Translations under genes and position numbers: made by a program
The notes under the pieces: generated by a model
What the model was told of the DNA's origin: nothing
What the model saw: the letters and a program-made list of their open reading frames with translations, nothing else
Database searches by the model: none
Shown here: positions 9,205 to 17,305 of the stretch, piece after piece
How positions within the stretch are numbered: position 1 is the first letter of the stretch
How the letters are laid out: each line of letters opens with the position of its first letter
NCBI GenBank assembly: GCA_029262375.1
Contig: JAJCZM010000036.1
Coordinates: forward strand, 1 to 42,763
Length of the DNA stretch: 42,763 nt
From: Deltaproteobacteria bacterium
GTDB taxonomy: Bacteria > Desulfobacterota > Binatia > UBA1149 > SPBQ01
Reading direction: 5' to 3'

Positions 9205-9242
9205 GTCGATGCTTGGTGGGTCACTAATTCCCGTTACCGTTC

Positions 9243-9767
9243 TTATAGAACCGCGCGTAGTCGATCAATCAGTTGCGCGAGCTGATCCGATAGTGCTGAG
9301 TCATCCTGGTAGGCGAGACGAACCAGCCGTCCGTATTCATCGAATGGCCCGAGAAAGTTGAGATCGCCCGTTGCGCGAAGAGTCGCGTTGTCGTCCGTGA
9401 AGTCGCCGCTGGACTGGCTGTCGTTGAAGCGGAATAACTCCGGCGAGATAGTCTCGGCCATGACGAACAGCAGCAGCGGGGCACCATCTCTCAGGTAGCG
9501 CCCTACCGCTTGATCGAGTTCCCGCCGGCAGTTCTCGGAGAGCCAATAGTCGGTCGTGAGAATCGCGACGAAGTGGCTCGTGCGGGCCAAGGCCTCGTCG
9601 ATTTTCGAACGCCAGGCAGCACCACCTGGGTTGACCCGGAGATCTTGGTCCAAGAACGATTCCAGTTCGAGGGCAGCGGCGACACTACGAAGACGATTGT
9701 GAAACGCTCTTGAGACCTGCGTACCAGGCACTCCTCTGTTGTACGAGATGAAGACCTGCTTGTTCAC
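9243..9767 (-). CDS. Small TIR-domain protein
   Basis: This 174-residue protein is essentially a stand-alone TIR domain. It starts NKQVFISYNRG (strand A and box 1), carries WRSKIDEALARTSHFVAIL and then the candidate catalytic glutamate in SENCRRELDQAV (E83). The remaining C-terminal part contains a short insertion and a final helix. The start is GTG at 9767, with a strong AGGGGG ribosome-binding site about eight bases upstream. TIR domains of this type cleave NAD(+) or make signalling nucleotides. Its neighbours (a ThsB-like TIR upstream, MoxR and a membrane TIR downstream) suggest a signalling or effector role within one conflict locus. Whether it acts as enzyme or adaptor cannot be told from sequence. 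Confidence 0.88.
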   Translation of the reverse strand: MNKQVFISYNRGVPGTQVSRAFHNRLRSVAAALELESFLDQDLRVNPGGAAWRSKIDEALARTSHFVAILTTDYWLSENCRRELDQAVGRYLRDGAPLLLFVMAETISPELFRFNDSQSSGDFTDDNATLRATGDLNFLGPFDEYGRLVRLAYQDDSALSDQLAQLIDRLRAVL

Positions 9768-9936
9768 ATCACGCCCCCTATCCAGCGGATCGCTGTTGCC
9801 GTTTCGCGCCCTAGGATGCCGCGTCGTGCCGCAGCAGATCGCGTACTCTCACGGATTTGACGAGTAGACTCCAGCGGTTCGCGGGTCGGAGTCGGCGTAA
9901 AAGCCACCGCGTCTTGCTCCCCACGGGCGGTCTTGG

Positions 9937-10353
9937 TTACGGATCCAGCTCGCGGATCGCAGTGACGATGGAAGTCGTGCTCCAGCTAACAAGCTTGTCT
10001 GCTGCGCCGGATACGACCGATGAGACCTGCTCGCTTGCCCATGGACGGATTGCGACGATGGGCTTGTCGTAATCCTTCTTCGCGATCTGAATCTCTCGTT
10101 GGATCCACTTGCTGTAGGTTGCGTACTTGCCGGCCATGATGAGAACGACGTCACAGAAGACCATCTTGTTCTTGATTGCTTCGTAGAGCGCCTCGGTGTT
10201 CGCGGCGTTGTGGACCGGGTCGTTTTTCGGAACCGAGTAGTTCTTGAATTGGAAGTTCGGCGCGGCATTCAGGAGATCAACTAGGTTCTTGTACGCATTC
10301 CCGTACGACCATGAATGGCTAATGAACAAACTCCTGGACTTCAGCGTGCGCAT
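9937..10353 (-). CDS. Thoeris ThsB-like TIR protein
   Basis: This 138-residue protein has the hallmarks of the TIR-like family represented by Thoeris ThsB (DUF1863-type). The N-terminus reads LFISHSWSYGNAYKNLVDLL, followed by FKNYSVPKNDPVH, the strand VVLIMAGKYATYSKWIQREI with a conserved glutamate (E87), and KPIVAIRPWA. In Thoeris, ThsB senses phage and makes a cyclic ADP-ribose-type signal that activates ThsA. No ThsA-like SIR2/SLOG or Macro gene is visible nearby, so a different partner must be considered, such as the MoxR/WD40/TIR genes downstream. The ATG at 10353 is preceded by an AGGAG-type site. A 169-base gap separates it from the next gene. Confidence 0.85.
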   Translation of the reverse strand: MRTLKSRSLFISHSWSYGNAYKNLVDLLNAAPNFQFKNYSVPKNDPVHNAANTEALYEAIKNKMVFCDVVLIMAGKYATYSKWIQREIQIAKKDYDKPIVAIRPWASEQVSSVVSGAADKLVSWSTTSIVTAIRELDP

Positions 10354-10516
10354 CTTCTCCGCTCCTTACTTCGCTCGGGTGATCTAGGCGCTATCTTACT
10401 TCTCGTTTCTCGTGCCCGTACATGTGGACAGGCGAACTACTCAGAAGATTCGCTACGCTGGGTAGTATCACGCCTGCACGATGATACGTTACGTGCTGGC
10501 AGACGTAAGCTATTGC

Positions 10517-10532
10517 TGTGAGCTGGATCACA
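10517..10532. promoter_or_regulatory. CRP/FNR-like palindrome (TGTGA-N6-TCACA)
   Basis: The sequence TGTGAGCTGGATCACA is a perfect match to the CRP-type half-site arrangement. It sits in the only divergent intergenic region of the island, about 50 bases before the DRHyd/TPR gene start and about 165 bases before the ThsB-like start. It could control either or both operons. The regulator is not encoded in the window. Confidence 0.6.
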
Positions 10533-10581
10533 CGGCTAGTGCAGCCAGCTTGTCAAAGGCGACCGCCGCGTAGGAGCCCAT

Positions 10582-11943
10582 ATGCCTGAGCAATCGAGGA
10601 TGGGAATGAACGAGTTTCGAGACGTCTGCTTCGTCATCATGCCCTTCGGCATCAAGACGATTGGGACCGGTGATGATGCTCACGACGTCGACTTCGATGC
10701 GATCTACGACACGCTGTTCGCGCCCGCGATTCAAGCTGTTTGTTTGCCGTCGAGCGAAGGTGGTGGGCGACTCCGTCCAGTTCGTACCGATCGGGAGTTT
10801 CACTCCGGGCACATCAGTCAGGAGATGTTCGAGTACATCGAGTATTCGCGTTTCGCTCTGGCCGACATCAGCGCGATCAATGCCAACGTGTTCTACGAGC
10901 TTGGTGCAAGGCATCGAGCACACGAGTCGGGCACCGCGATCTTCCGGCACGGCAACGCGGCGATCCCATTCGACATCAATCAGATCAAGGCCTTTCCCTA
11001 TACCCTCGACCCACGAGAGAATCTCGTCCAGTCGCGAGAACTCGTAACGAAGGTCCTCTCGAACTCGCTCGAGCGAAACGCGTGGGACAGCCCAATCATG
11101 TTGGCGTTGCGCGCGCAGAAAGAGGCCCCCGACAGCCTGCAGCGCGTGTTGATGGACGCTGAGAACGCGTTGCGCGCCGGCGAGCCCGAGGAGGCACATA
11201 AGTGCTGGGTACGAGCGGCCGAGTTGGATCCTAAGAACCCATTGCATGACATCAAGGCGAGCGCGTATCCGAAGAGCACGGGTGACTGGGATGCCGCCAT
11301 TGGACTGCTGCACGCCGCGCTCGCCAAAGAGGCAGCGATCGATCGAAAGAGCGGGGAGCCCACTTATAGCGATGCCTATCGGGAGCTCGGCGTCGCGCAG
11401 AACAAGAAGGACAACAAGATCATGCCGCGCGCCGGCGAGGAAGCGCTGCGTCGGGCAGTCCACTTAGCGCCGGAAGACTTCGATGCGTGGGCAAGTCTCG
11501 GCGGTGTTATGCGCCGAGCGGATGACGACGCCGGTGCGCTCGCTGCGTACGAGAAAGCCGTTGAGGTATCCAAGGGGCACCCGTATCCGTTACTCATGAT
11601 GCTCAAGATACGCGCGAAGATCGCTGGCGAGTGGTCCGTTGACGCGAAGACGGCCGTGATGATCGGCGAGGCGAAAGGTTTCCGTTCGGCTCAGGTGGGG
11701 AACGACCCGCCTATTGACGTTCCGTGGTCGTTCTTCGACTTGGCCGAGATTCAACTTTACCTGGGACACGAAGAAGAGGCGCTTGCGGTTGCGTGCACGG
11801 GGTTGGAGCTAAGTACGGTGGACTGGATGCCGGGTACGTTCCTCTCTGCGCTGGAGATGCTTCCGCAATCCGACGCGTTGACAGGTCTATCTGCACTCAA
11901 GGACGCCGCGCGTAAGCGCGAAAAGGAGCTATCGAATGGCTGA
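10582..11943 (+). CDS. Deoxyribosyltransferase-like (DRHyd) domain protein with TPRs
   Basis: This is a 453-residue protein. Residues about 14-140 form a nucleoside 2-deoxyribosyltransferase-like domain: DVCFVIMPFG, then an aspartate-rich turn, FALADISAINANVFYELGARH with conserved N101 and E106, and FDINQIKAFPYTL. The same domain precedes the TRAFs-binding region of the ASK1/MAP3K5 kinases and many bacterial 'TRAFs-binding' proteins. Residues about 180-440 are TPR-like helical pairs (ALRRAVHLAPEDFDAWASLG). The fold belongs to a group that handles NAD or nucleotides, so base or sugar-bond cleavage is possible but unproven. The ATG at 10582 follows an AGGAG five bases upstream. Its stop overlaps the next start by eight bases (ATGGCTGA). 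Confidence 0.82.
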   Translation: MPEQSRMGMNEFRDVCFVIMPFGIKTIGTGDDAHDVDFDAIYDTLFAPAIQAVCLPSSEGGGRLRPVRTDREFHSGHISQEMFEYIEYSRFALADISAINANVFYELGARHRAHESGTAIFRHGNAAIPFDINQIKAFPYTLDPRENLVQSRELVTKVLSNSLERNAWDSPIMLALRAQKEAPDSLQRVLMDAENALRAGEPEEAHKCWVRAAELDPKNPLHDIKASAYPKSTGDWDAAIGLLHAALAKEAAIDRKSGEPTYSDAYRELGVAQNKKDNKIMPRAGEEALRRAVHLAPEDFDAWASLGGVMRRADDDAGALAAYEKAVEVSKGHPYPLLMMLKIRAKIAGEWSVDAKTAVMIGEAKGFRSAQVGNDPPIDVPWSFFDLAEIQLYLGHEEEALAVACTGLELSTVDWMPGTFLSALEMLPQSDALTGLSALKDAARKREKELSNG

Positions 11944-13294
11944 TTCCGTGTTGCACTGGGAACGGCAGGGGCAGGGTGCGACCGCCGTAGTCTTCATCCA
12001 TGGCTTCGCCGGCAAGTCTGCCGCTACGTGGGGAAAGTTTCCTTCGTTCGTGTGCAGCGAGTCGGCGCTCGATGGCTGGGATGTGGCAACGATGGGCTAC
12101 TCGACGAGTCTGGCTCCCGGCCTTCTCCAGGGGATCTGGACCGGCAGTCCGTCGCTTGAGACATTGGCCGGATTGCTCGCCGAGCTCGTGCAGTCGGGTG
12201 ACCTGCGCGAGTATCGCGGCATAGCACTGGTGGCCCACAGCATGGGCGGCCTCGTTGTACAGCGCGCGCTGCTCGACTCGCCGCAGCTGCGCCAGCGAGT
12301 CTCTCACGTCCTTCTCTACGGAACTCCGAGTGACGGTCTCAAGAAGGCGTTGTGGTTCAGGCGCTGGAAGCGTCAGGTCTACGATATGGCAATCGATAGC
12401 TCGTTCATCACAACTCTGCGGGAGGACTGGGCTAGCACTTTTGCCGATCCGAAATTCGTCTTCCGAGCGATAGCAGGCGACGAAGATCAGTTCGTACCGC
12501 CAAGATCGTCGCTCGGGCCGTTTCCAAAGCGGCAACAGGGCGTTGTCACAGGGAATCATCTGTCGATGGTGAAGCCGGATCACGCGGCGCACCCGTCGGT
12601 GCAGTTGATGGTAGCGGCAATGCAGGGGGAGGCGGCGCCAGAGGGGCCGTGGGACTCGGCGCGCTTGGCCTTGGAGACCCTCGACTTTCAAGATGTTGTC
12701 GAACGGCTCCTTCCAAAGATGGAGGGATTAGAAGACGGCAATCGCGTCACGCTCGCGTTGGCACTCGATGCGCTAGGGCGCGGGAACGAGGCGCGCGCCG
12801 TGCTCGAGGCGGTAGGTCGGACCGGCACCGATGCGCAGGGCGTTCTCGCCGGTAGACTCAAGCGGCAATGGAACAGCGACGGTCAAAAGGATGATGCCGA
12901 ACGCGCGTTAAGCCTCTATCGAGACGCCTACGAAACGTCGAGGGCGAATGCGAACGACGAGCAGGCTTACTATCATGGTATCAATGTTGCCTTCATGACT
13001 GCGCTCTACTTGAACGACCACGGTGAAGCGCGGACCATTGCCGACCAAGTTCTCCGGCACTGCGACAACGCGCAACAAAACCACTGGTGCTTGGCAACAA
13101 AAGGCGAGGCGGAATTCTACCGCGGCCAGTGGGATCTCGGTTTAGAGAGCTATGCCGCGGCCATTCTCGCCCGCGCTAGCCCGCGCGAGATCGAGTCGAT
13201 GTACCAACAAGCCGAGCTAATCATCGACTCCCTCGCGCCAGCCGATAAGCGTGACGAACTCGGGAAGAAGCTGCAGAAGGTCTTCGGGTGGTAG
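11936..13294 (+). CDS. Alpha/beta hydrolase fused to TRAFs-binding-like TPR region
   Basis: This is a 452-residue protein. Residues 1-225 form an alpha/beta hydrolase of the lipase/esterase type: oxyanion FIHGF at 20-24, nucleophile elbow VAHSMGG with Ser102, a candidate acid in AGDEDQFV and a candidate histidine in VTGNHLSM. The C-terminal half resembles the TRAFs-binding domain of ASK1-type kinases and bacterial relatives: TDAQGVLAGRLKRQW, then LYRDAYETS, YYHGINVAFM and CLATKGEAEFYRGQW. It is translationally coupled to the DRHyd/TPR gene, so the two probably form one signalling pair. The hydrolase could be the effector, acting on lipid or another ester, gated by the TPR partner. That division of labour is inference. 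Confidence 0.85.
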   Translation: MADSVLHWERQGQGATAVVFIHGFAGKSAATWGKFPSFVCSESALDGWDVATMGYSTSLAPGLLQGIWTGSPSLETLAGLLAELVQSGDLREYRGIALVAHSMGGLVVQRALLDSPQLRQRVSHVLLYGTPSDGLKKALWFRRWKRQVYDMAIDSSFITTLREDWASTFADPKFVFRAIAGDEDQFVPPRSSLGPFPKRQQGVVTGNHLSMVKPDHAAHPSVQLMVAAMQGEAAPEGPWDSARLALETLDFQDVVERLLPKMEGLEDGNRVTLALALDALGRGNEARAVLEAVGRTGTDAQGVLAGRLKRQWNSDGQKDDAERALSLYRDAYETSRANANDEQAYYHGINVAFMTALYLNDHGEARTIADQVLRHCDNAQQNHWCLATKGEAEFYRGQWDLGLESYAAAILARASPREIESMYQQAELIIDSLAPADKRDELGKKLQKVFGW

Positions 13295-13325
13295 AGCGCC
13301 TCGCGTTTTTCAGAAGGAGTTTAGG

Positions 13326-13874
13326 ATGTCGAATGGATTAAGCTTCGTCGCCGCCGTCGAGCAGTTCGCGCTGGCGGTCGATATTGTTGATGAGGGAACG
13401 AAGAGCGAGTTTGGTCTCGTCCTGGAAACTTTCTTTGAATCTCAATCCGTCGCCTACTACGAAGTTTCTCTCGACGGTGAAAAAATCGGAGACCGACCCG
13501 GGCTGCGTTCGGTATGGACGAACGAAGAGCCGACAACGTGGCCTATCGGGGAAGGCTACGCACTCCACTTGAGGGAAACGGTTACAGCGCGTCGCGTATC
13601 ATGCGTCACTGGGCAGTTCCCGATCTACGCGAAGCAGACGGGACTAGTCGAAGGGCTCCTCGGGCGAGAAGCGGCGATTCGGAATCCGAGTGTTCACGAC
13701 GTTCGCTCCGCGGTTCCGAAGGAAGGCCTAACGTTCATGAGCGCGGATCGAGAAAACTATGTCGGTTTTGTGTCGCTGGTCTCTGATAGCCATGAGTCGG
13801 TCCGGCGCGCGAGCTACGAGGTTGCCGGGATGCTGTCGGTGAAGTGGCTCGACGGCTACGAGGAGAGCAACTAA
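13326..13874 (+). CDS. Hypothetical protein, third gene of DRHyd/hydrolase operon
   Basis: This is a 182-residue soluble protein, 31 bases after the hydrolase stop. I chose ATG 13326 because GAAGGAG lies just upstream. Its layout is a helix, then beta-rich segments (YYEVSLDGEKIGD, GYALHLRETVTARRV), a helix and strand pair, and VGFVSLVSDSHESVRRASYEVAGMLSVKWLDG at positions about 145-176. This is reminiscent of a GAF-type sensor fold, in which a final helix follows the strand LVSDS, but no diagnostic residues can be named. It has no signal peptide or membrane segment. As last gene of the operon it could be the sensor or regulator of the hydrolase. Confidence 0.75.
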   Translation: MSNGLSFVAAVEQFALAVDIVDEGTKSEFGLVLETFFESQSVAYYEVSLDGEKIGDRPGLRSVWTNEEPTTWPIGEGYALHLRETVTARRVSCVTGQFPIYAKQTGLVEGLLGREAAIRNPSVHDVRSAVPKEGLTFMSADRENYVGFVSLVSDSHESVRRASYEVAGMLSVKWLDGYEESN

Positions 13875-14187
13875 GGCTTCCAAAGGCCTATCCCGATCTA
13901 TCGCCGATGCTCCGAGGTAGGCGCTCGTAGCTCCTATAGGCCGACACGCAAAGTCGCGACGGTATCAAACCTGCGCCTGAAGGAACTGTCGACCTCTTTG
14001 AACGCATCGGCTGGCAGAGATTGCCTAGTTAGAGCGGGCTTGGACTGTCGAGAGAGAAACACGACATCCGCCGGCGGGCGGCTCTTCTGCAGAGGATACC
14101 GAGAGGTCTGGAAGCATCGCTAAGACATCTCGTTTTCGACGGCGAGGCCGATCACAAGCCGCGAGGGAAGGAGCTATAGGTGCGGCT
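13875..14187. other. Intergenic region, convergent, no gene seen
   Basis: This gap of about 310 bases lies between two convergent genes. I see no coding signal. Short complementary blocks around 13884 (GGCCTAT) and 13936 (ATAGGCC) could form a weak long-range stem but have no T-tract, so a terminator is not supported. Confidence 0.5.
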
Positions 14188-15786
14188 TCACTCGCCAGTA
14201 TCTATAAGGCCGCGGTAGCGCACGAACTCTTTCTCGTCCTCAATCCGAAGACTATTGATGAAGCGCACCGTACGCCAGGGCTCGGGGAACGGTACCTTCA
14301 ATAACAAAAGCGTCTGCAGCGCCAGCCGGGTGGAGTAGGCCATGGGTCGCCAGTACTTGAGAAGCGAGTACCCGCCGTCGTAGCGACAGCCCCCAAGAAA
14401 CGCGATTACGCCGGCCCGCACATCGGGGTCATCTTCGAGCCCCCATCCAAGATCCTTGCTGAGCAGCAGAGCCATGAAGGTGTGGATCATGTCGGGCTGC
14501 TCGTCTTTGCCGAACGCGAAGCCGCCTTCCGCCGCCATGCATGTTTTGACGAAATCCCGAACGGCGTGGAGCGAGCTGCTAAGATACGTCCATCTCTCAA
14601 GAGCGCCCGTATCCGAGTCGCGCAGAAGCCCCTCCCAGTCCGGCTCCGGATCCTTTACGTTATACCGTCGACGAAGCCACTGCTCATGGGTAACGCGGAT
14701 ACGGTTGACAAAGAGGCACGCGGTAAGACAACGACCAGCGGCGACGCCATCGAGTGCGAACGACGCAGGCTCATCACTGGACGCATCCTGCTGGCATTTC
14801 TGAACGAAAGTCACAACTCGATCGAAGAGGTTGTCCTCTAACTCCGCGCCCAGGTACAGAGAGACATAGAGCGCCAAATGTAGCTCGATGATCGTCGGCG
14901 GCTCGGACTCACTCGTACTTTCCAGTATCGAGTCTAACCGGTTCAGTGTTGATCGCTTGATTTGCGCTTTTCGTTCGGCGTTCTCGAGGAAAGTCCAACT
15001 CTTGAGCTTGTCCGGCGACAGAACATCGTGGCAGCCGGCCCCCTCGAGGGCCTTGTAAATTACGATCGCGGAACGCGTAGCGTAGAGTTCGCCAGTTGAG
15101 TCCGCGTCGTCGTTGTTGCGATATTGACCACTACTCGCATCGTAGAGCGAGTCCACATAGTGGAGGATTGCCGGCTCAACCTCGTATTCCCCCTGAACTC
15201 TGCCGAGTCTCTTGCCCTCATCATGGGTCATTTTGAGGACCTCGACCGCTTGCGAGGTCGAGTCCATGTCGCCCTTCGACCAGCCTACCATGCTCTCCGC
15301 GAACGTCTTCGCGAAATATACCCACCGCGTCTCGCCATAGCGGACGGCACCAACAGAAGGGTTTTCCTTCCTTTGAGGCAGTGGGGCTTTCGCAGTGAGT
15401 TCGGCTCGCACTATCTCTTGCGCGCGCGAAACGACGCGCTTGCGAGCGTCGTGCTCTAGAGGCGCAGCCAGGCTGACGTATGGTAGGTCCAGCCGGGCCG
15501 CGATCGTCGGGGAGTAGATATCGAAACGGCGCTCCAAATGGTCGGCTGGACGCCCATCAGTGCGCAAGATCAGATTGACCGCTCGGAACCCGTCGTAGAT
15601 ACGGTCCGCGACCTCCTCGGATCGGGTCTCGTCAAGCAAACCGTCGATCTCGGACAAGATCGTGCCTAGCCATTTGTTGACTCTATCTTCGTCGGGGGCC
15701 AGACCCTCCAGATTGAGGATGCCCCTCTCAAGCAAGTGCGCGGGCTCACCCAGCCGTTCCCATTCTGCTTTCGCGCCGACGCTCAT
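14188..15786 (-). CDS. Alpha/alpha-toroid-like protein paired with TIR-like gene
   Basis: This is a 532-residue, mostly helical soluble protein. The C-terminal third has features of prenyltransferase/terpene-cyclase repeats, where a glycine-rich turn separates helix pairs: AAEGGFAFGKDEQPDMIHTFMALLL (positions about 415-440) and then GGCRYDGGYSLLKYW followed by STRLALQTLLLL. The N-terminal part is helical and unassigned. No DDxD-type catalytic motif is obvious, so a binding role is as likely as an enzymatic one. Its ATG overlaps the stop of the upstream TIR-like gene (ATGA), so the two proteins are made together. I infer a sensor or substrate-recognition partner for the TIR-like protein. The fold call rests on pattern only. 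Confidence 0.7.
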   Translation of the reverse strand: MSVGAKAEWERLGEPAHLLERGILNLEGLAPDEDRVNKWLGTILSEIDGLLDETRSEEVADRIYDGFRAVNLILRTDGRPADHLERRFDIYSPTIAARLDLPYVSLAAPLEHDARKRVVSRAQEIVRAELTAKAPLPQRKENPSVGAVRYGETRWVYFAKTFAESMVGWSKGDMDSTSQAVEVLKMTHDEGKRLGRVQGEYEVEPAILHYVDSLYDASSGQYRNNDDADSTGELYATRSAIVIYKALEGAGCHDVLSPDKLKSWTFLENAERKAQIKRSTLNRLDSILESTSESEPPTIIELHLALYVSLYLGAELEDNLFDRVVTFVQKCQQDASSDEPASFALDGVAAGRCLTACLFVNRIRVTHEQWLRRRYNVKDPEPDWEGLLRDSDTGALERWTYLSSSLHAVRDFVKTCMAAEGGFAFGKDEQPDMIHTFMALLLSKDLGWGLEDDPDVRAGVIAFLGGCRYDGGYSLLKYWRPMAYSTRLALQTLLLLKVPFPEPWRTVRFINSLRIEDEKEFVRYRGLIDTGE

Positions 15787-17171
15787 CGCTCCTCGCTAGT
15801 TGGCCAAATTCTGGGGGTGGCACTGGAGTCCCCATCATCTTGTTCAGGTGATCCAAAATGATTGTGGGGGAAGTTCCGCGCGAGGCGCGTGAAGGTCGAA
15901 CTCGTCGAACCGTTCGCGCCGTTGTGATCTGGTTTCAACTGATCACTCATGTAGTCGTTGATTCGTTCGGCTGTCAGCTGAGAGAGCCGGCGCAGTGTGG
16001 CCGACGCATGCTGAGCGGTCTCCGCGTAGTACTCCAAATCCTCGTGCTCGAACTCAGTACCTTCTCTGGCCTGGAGTCGCTGGCGACCCCATTCTTCCAA
16101 ATCATCGATGCTTGTGGCCGTTGGACATGTCTCTAGGCGTCGCTTCCGCTCGAAGTCGAGTAGGCACCGAAGTCCCCCAACGAACCGTCCCCACTCGTCC
16201 GCAGCCGCGGATTGCGGTAGGAAGGACCACGCAACAGTCGACGATACCTGCTCCAGGCTTTCACGAACACGAGCGCGCACGGGGGTTGGAACGTCGTTGT
16301 CGTAATCGAGCGCCTTCTTAACAGATTCTATGCTGCGACCGACGGCCTCAAGCCGATCCGCCGCCCGATCGCACTGTAGAGAAGCCTGCCGGAGCTGCAT
16401 GAGTTCGGCCAGGTACGCGAGGGACGCATGGCGGTAGTGTTGCGGATCTTCCACCGGATCGATCTTGAACAGGCGATCAAGCTGCGTGTCTTTACGGTGA
16501 GGAACCAGCGCGGTCCGTGCGCGTTCGCGCAGTGGCAATGCCCCCTGTGGGTAGGGATTTTGCCAGTCTCGATTGCCGATCGCGCTCCGGCATTCCTCGA
16601 GAAACGCTCGAATCGTTTCCATTTCGGCGGTGGCGTCCTCCACCGTCGGCGCACGGTTGGTTCCGGATGTCACATCGATCTGCAGCAGGTAGGAAACGAG
16701 ATCCGTGTTCGCCCGTATGTTGTTGATGTTAGCTGGAGTGGCGCGATCACCATGTCCAGGTCTGCCACCACGAAAACGAACTAGCTTGAGGAGGCGCGCG
16801 AGCCTGCCCTGATCTCTTCCCTGAAGGTGGATAACGAGCGTGGAACGACCCATGCCAGCAGGACTGCTTCCGGTGTGCGGTTTCGCCGCCCACCAGTAGC
16901 CCAACTCGAACCAGAGGTTGCCAGCGGCAGAACACGGCCTTCCGTCCGCCGAGTTGAGCGCGATCACTGCGTCGGACTCCTGGACGAACTTCTCAAGCTC
17001 GCCAAGCCATAACGGGCCCTCCGGTTTCTCATGGCGAAACGTGTCGAGCATGCGGACAGTGACTGTTGGCATTTGTTGCACGATACAGTCCCGCAATCTT
17101 GCGCGCTGTTGGTCGGCCTCGTCCCCCTGCCACAGCAAGAGAACCGTCAATGGTCTCGCTCCCTCCGGCAT
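15783..17171 (-). CDS. TIR-like/nucleotide-binding domain protein
   Basis: This is a 462-residue protein. Residues about 8-150 look like a TIR-related nucleotide-binding domain of the CAP12/Pycsar-effector kind: TVLLLWQGDEADQQRARL, then the strand ESDAVIALNSADG and AGNLWFELGYWWA, in which the NxxFELGY block matches the usual signature. The rest is a charged helical region, with a possible coiled coil near 250-300. The ATG at 17171 has AGGGGGAG about 11 bases upstream. The stop overlaps the toroid gene. TIR domains of this group degrade NAD(+) when activated. Here the helical C-terminus or the toroid partner could provide the trigger. A non-catalytic adaptor role is the alternative. Confidence 0.7.
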   Translation of the reverse strand: MPEGARPLTVLLLWQGDEADQQRARLRDCIVQQMPTVTVRMLDTFRHEKPEGPLWLGELEKFVQESDAVIALNSADGRPCSAAGNLWFELGYWWAAKPHTGSSPAGMGRSTLVIHLQGRDQGRLARLLKLVRFRGGRPGHGDRATPANINNIRANTDLVSYLLQIDVTSGTNRAPTVEDATAEMETIRAFLEECRSAIGNRDWQNPYPQGALPLRERARTALVPHRKDTQLDRLFKIDPVEDPQHYRHASLAYLAELMQLRQASLQCDRAADRLEAVGRSIESVKKALDYDNDVPTPVRARVRESLEQVSSTVAWSFLPQSAAADEWGRFVGGLRCLLDFERKRRLETCPTATSIDDLEEWGRQRLQAREGTEFEHEDLEYYAETAQHASATLRRLSQLTAERINDYMSDQLKPDHNGANGSTSSTFTRLARNFPHNHFGSPEQDDGDSSATPRIWPTSEER

Positions 17172-17305
17172 ACTGCTATGCGCTCCCCCTGCGAACGAGT
17201 GACGCCACGGCCTGTAACCAAACGGCAGAGGCGCACGAGGCGGCGGATCCGATACGGAACAGGGGCAACCTACAGATACAGCTCGAGATCATCATCAACG
17301 ATTCA

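Noticed and set aside
9243..10353. Complete Thoeris system
   Set aside because: Only a ThsB-like TIR (and another TIR) is present. No ThsA with SIR2/SLOG or Macro-type domains was found, so the name is not justified.
10528..11463. 311-codon open frame on the minus strand
   Set aside because: It overlaps the well-supported DRHyd/TPR gene and shows no domain or ribosome-binding site.
11897..12691. 264-codon open frame on the minus strand
   Set aside because: It is antisense to the hydrolase gene, which has clear catalytic motifs; no independent evidence.
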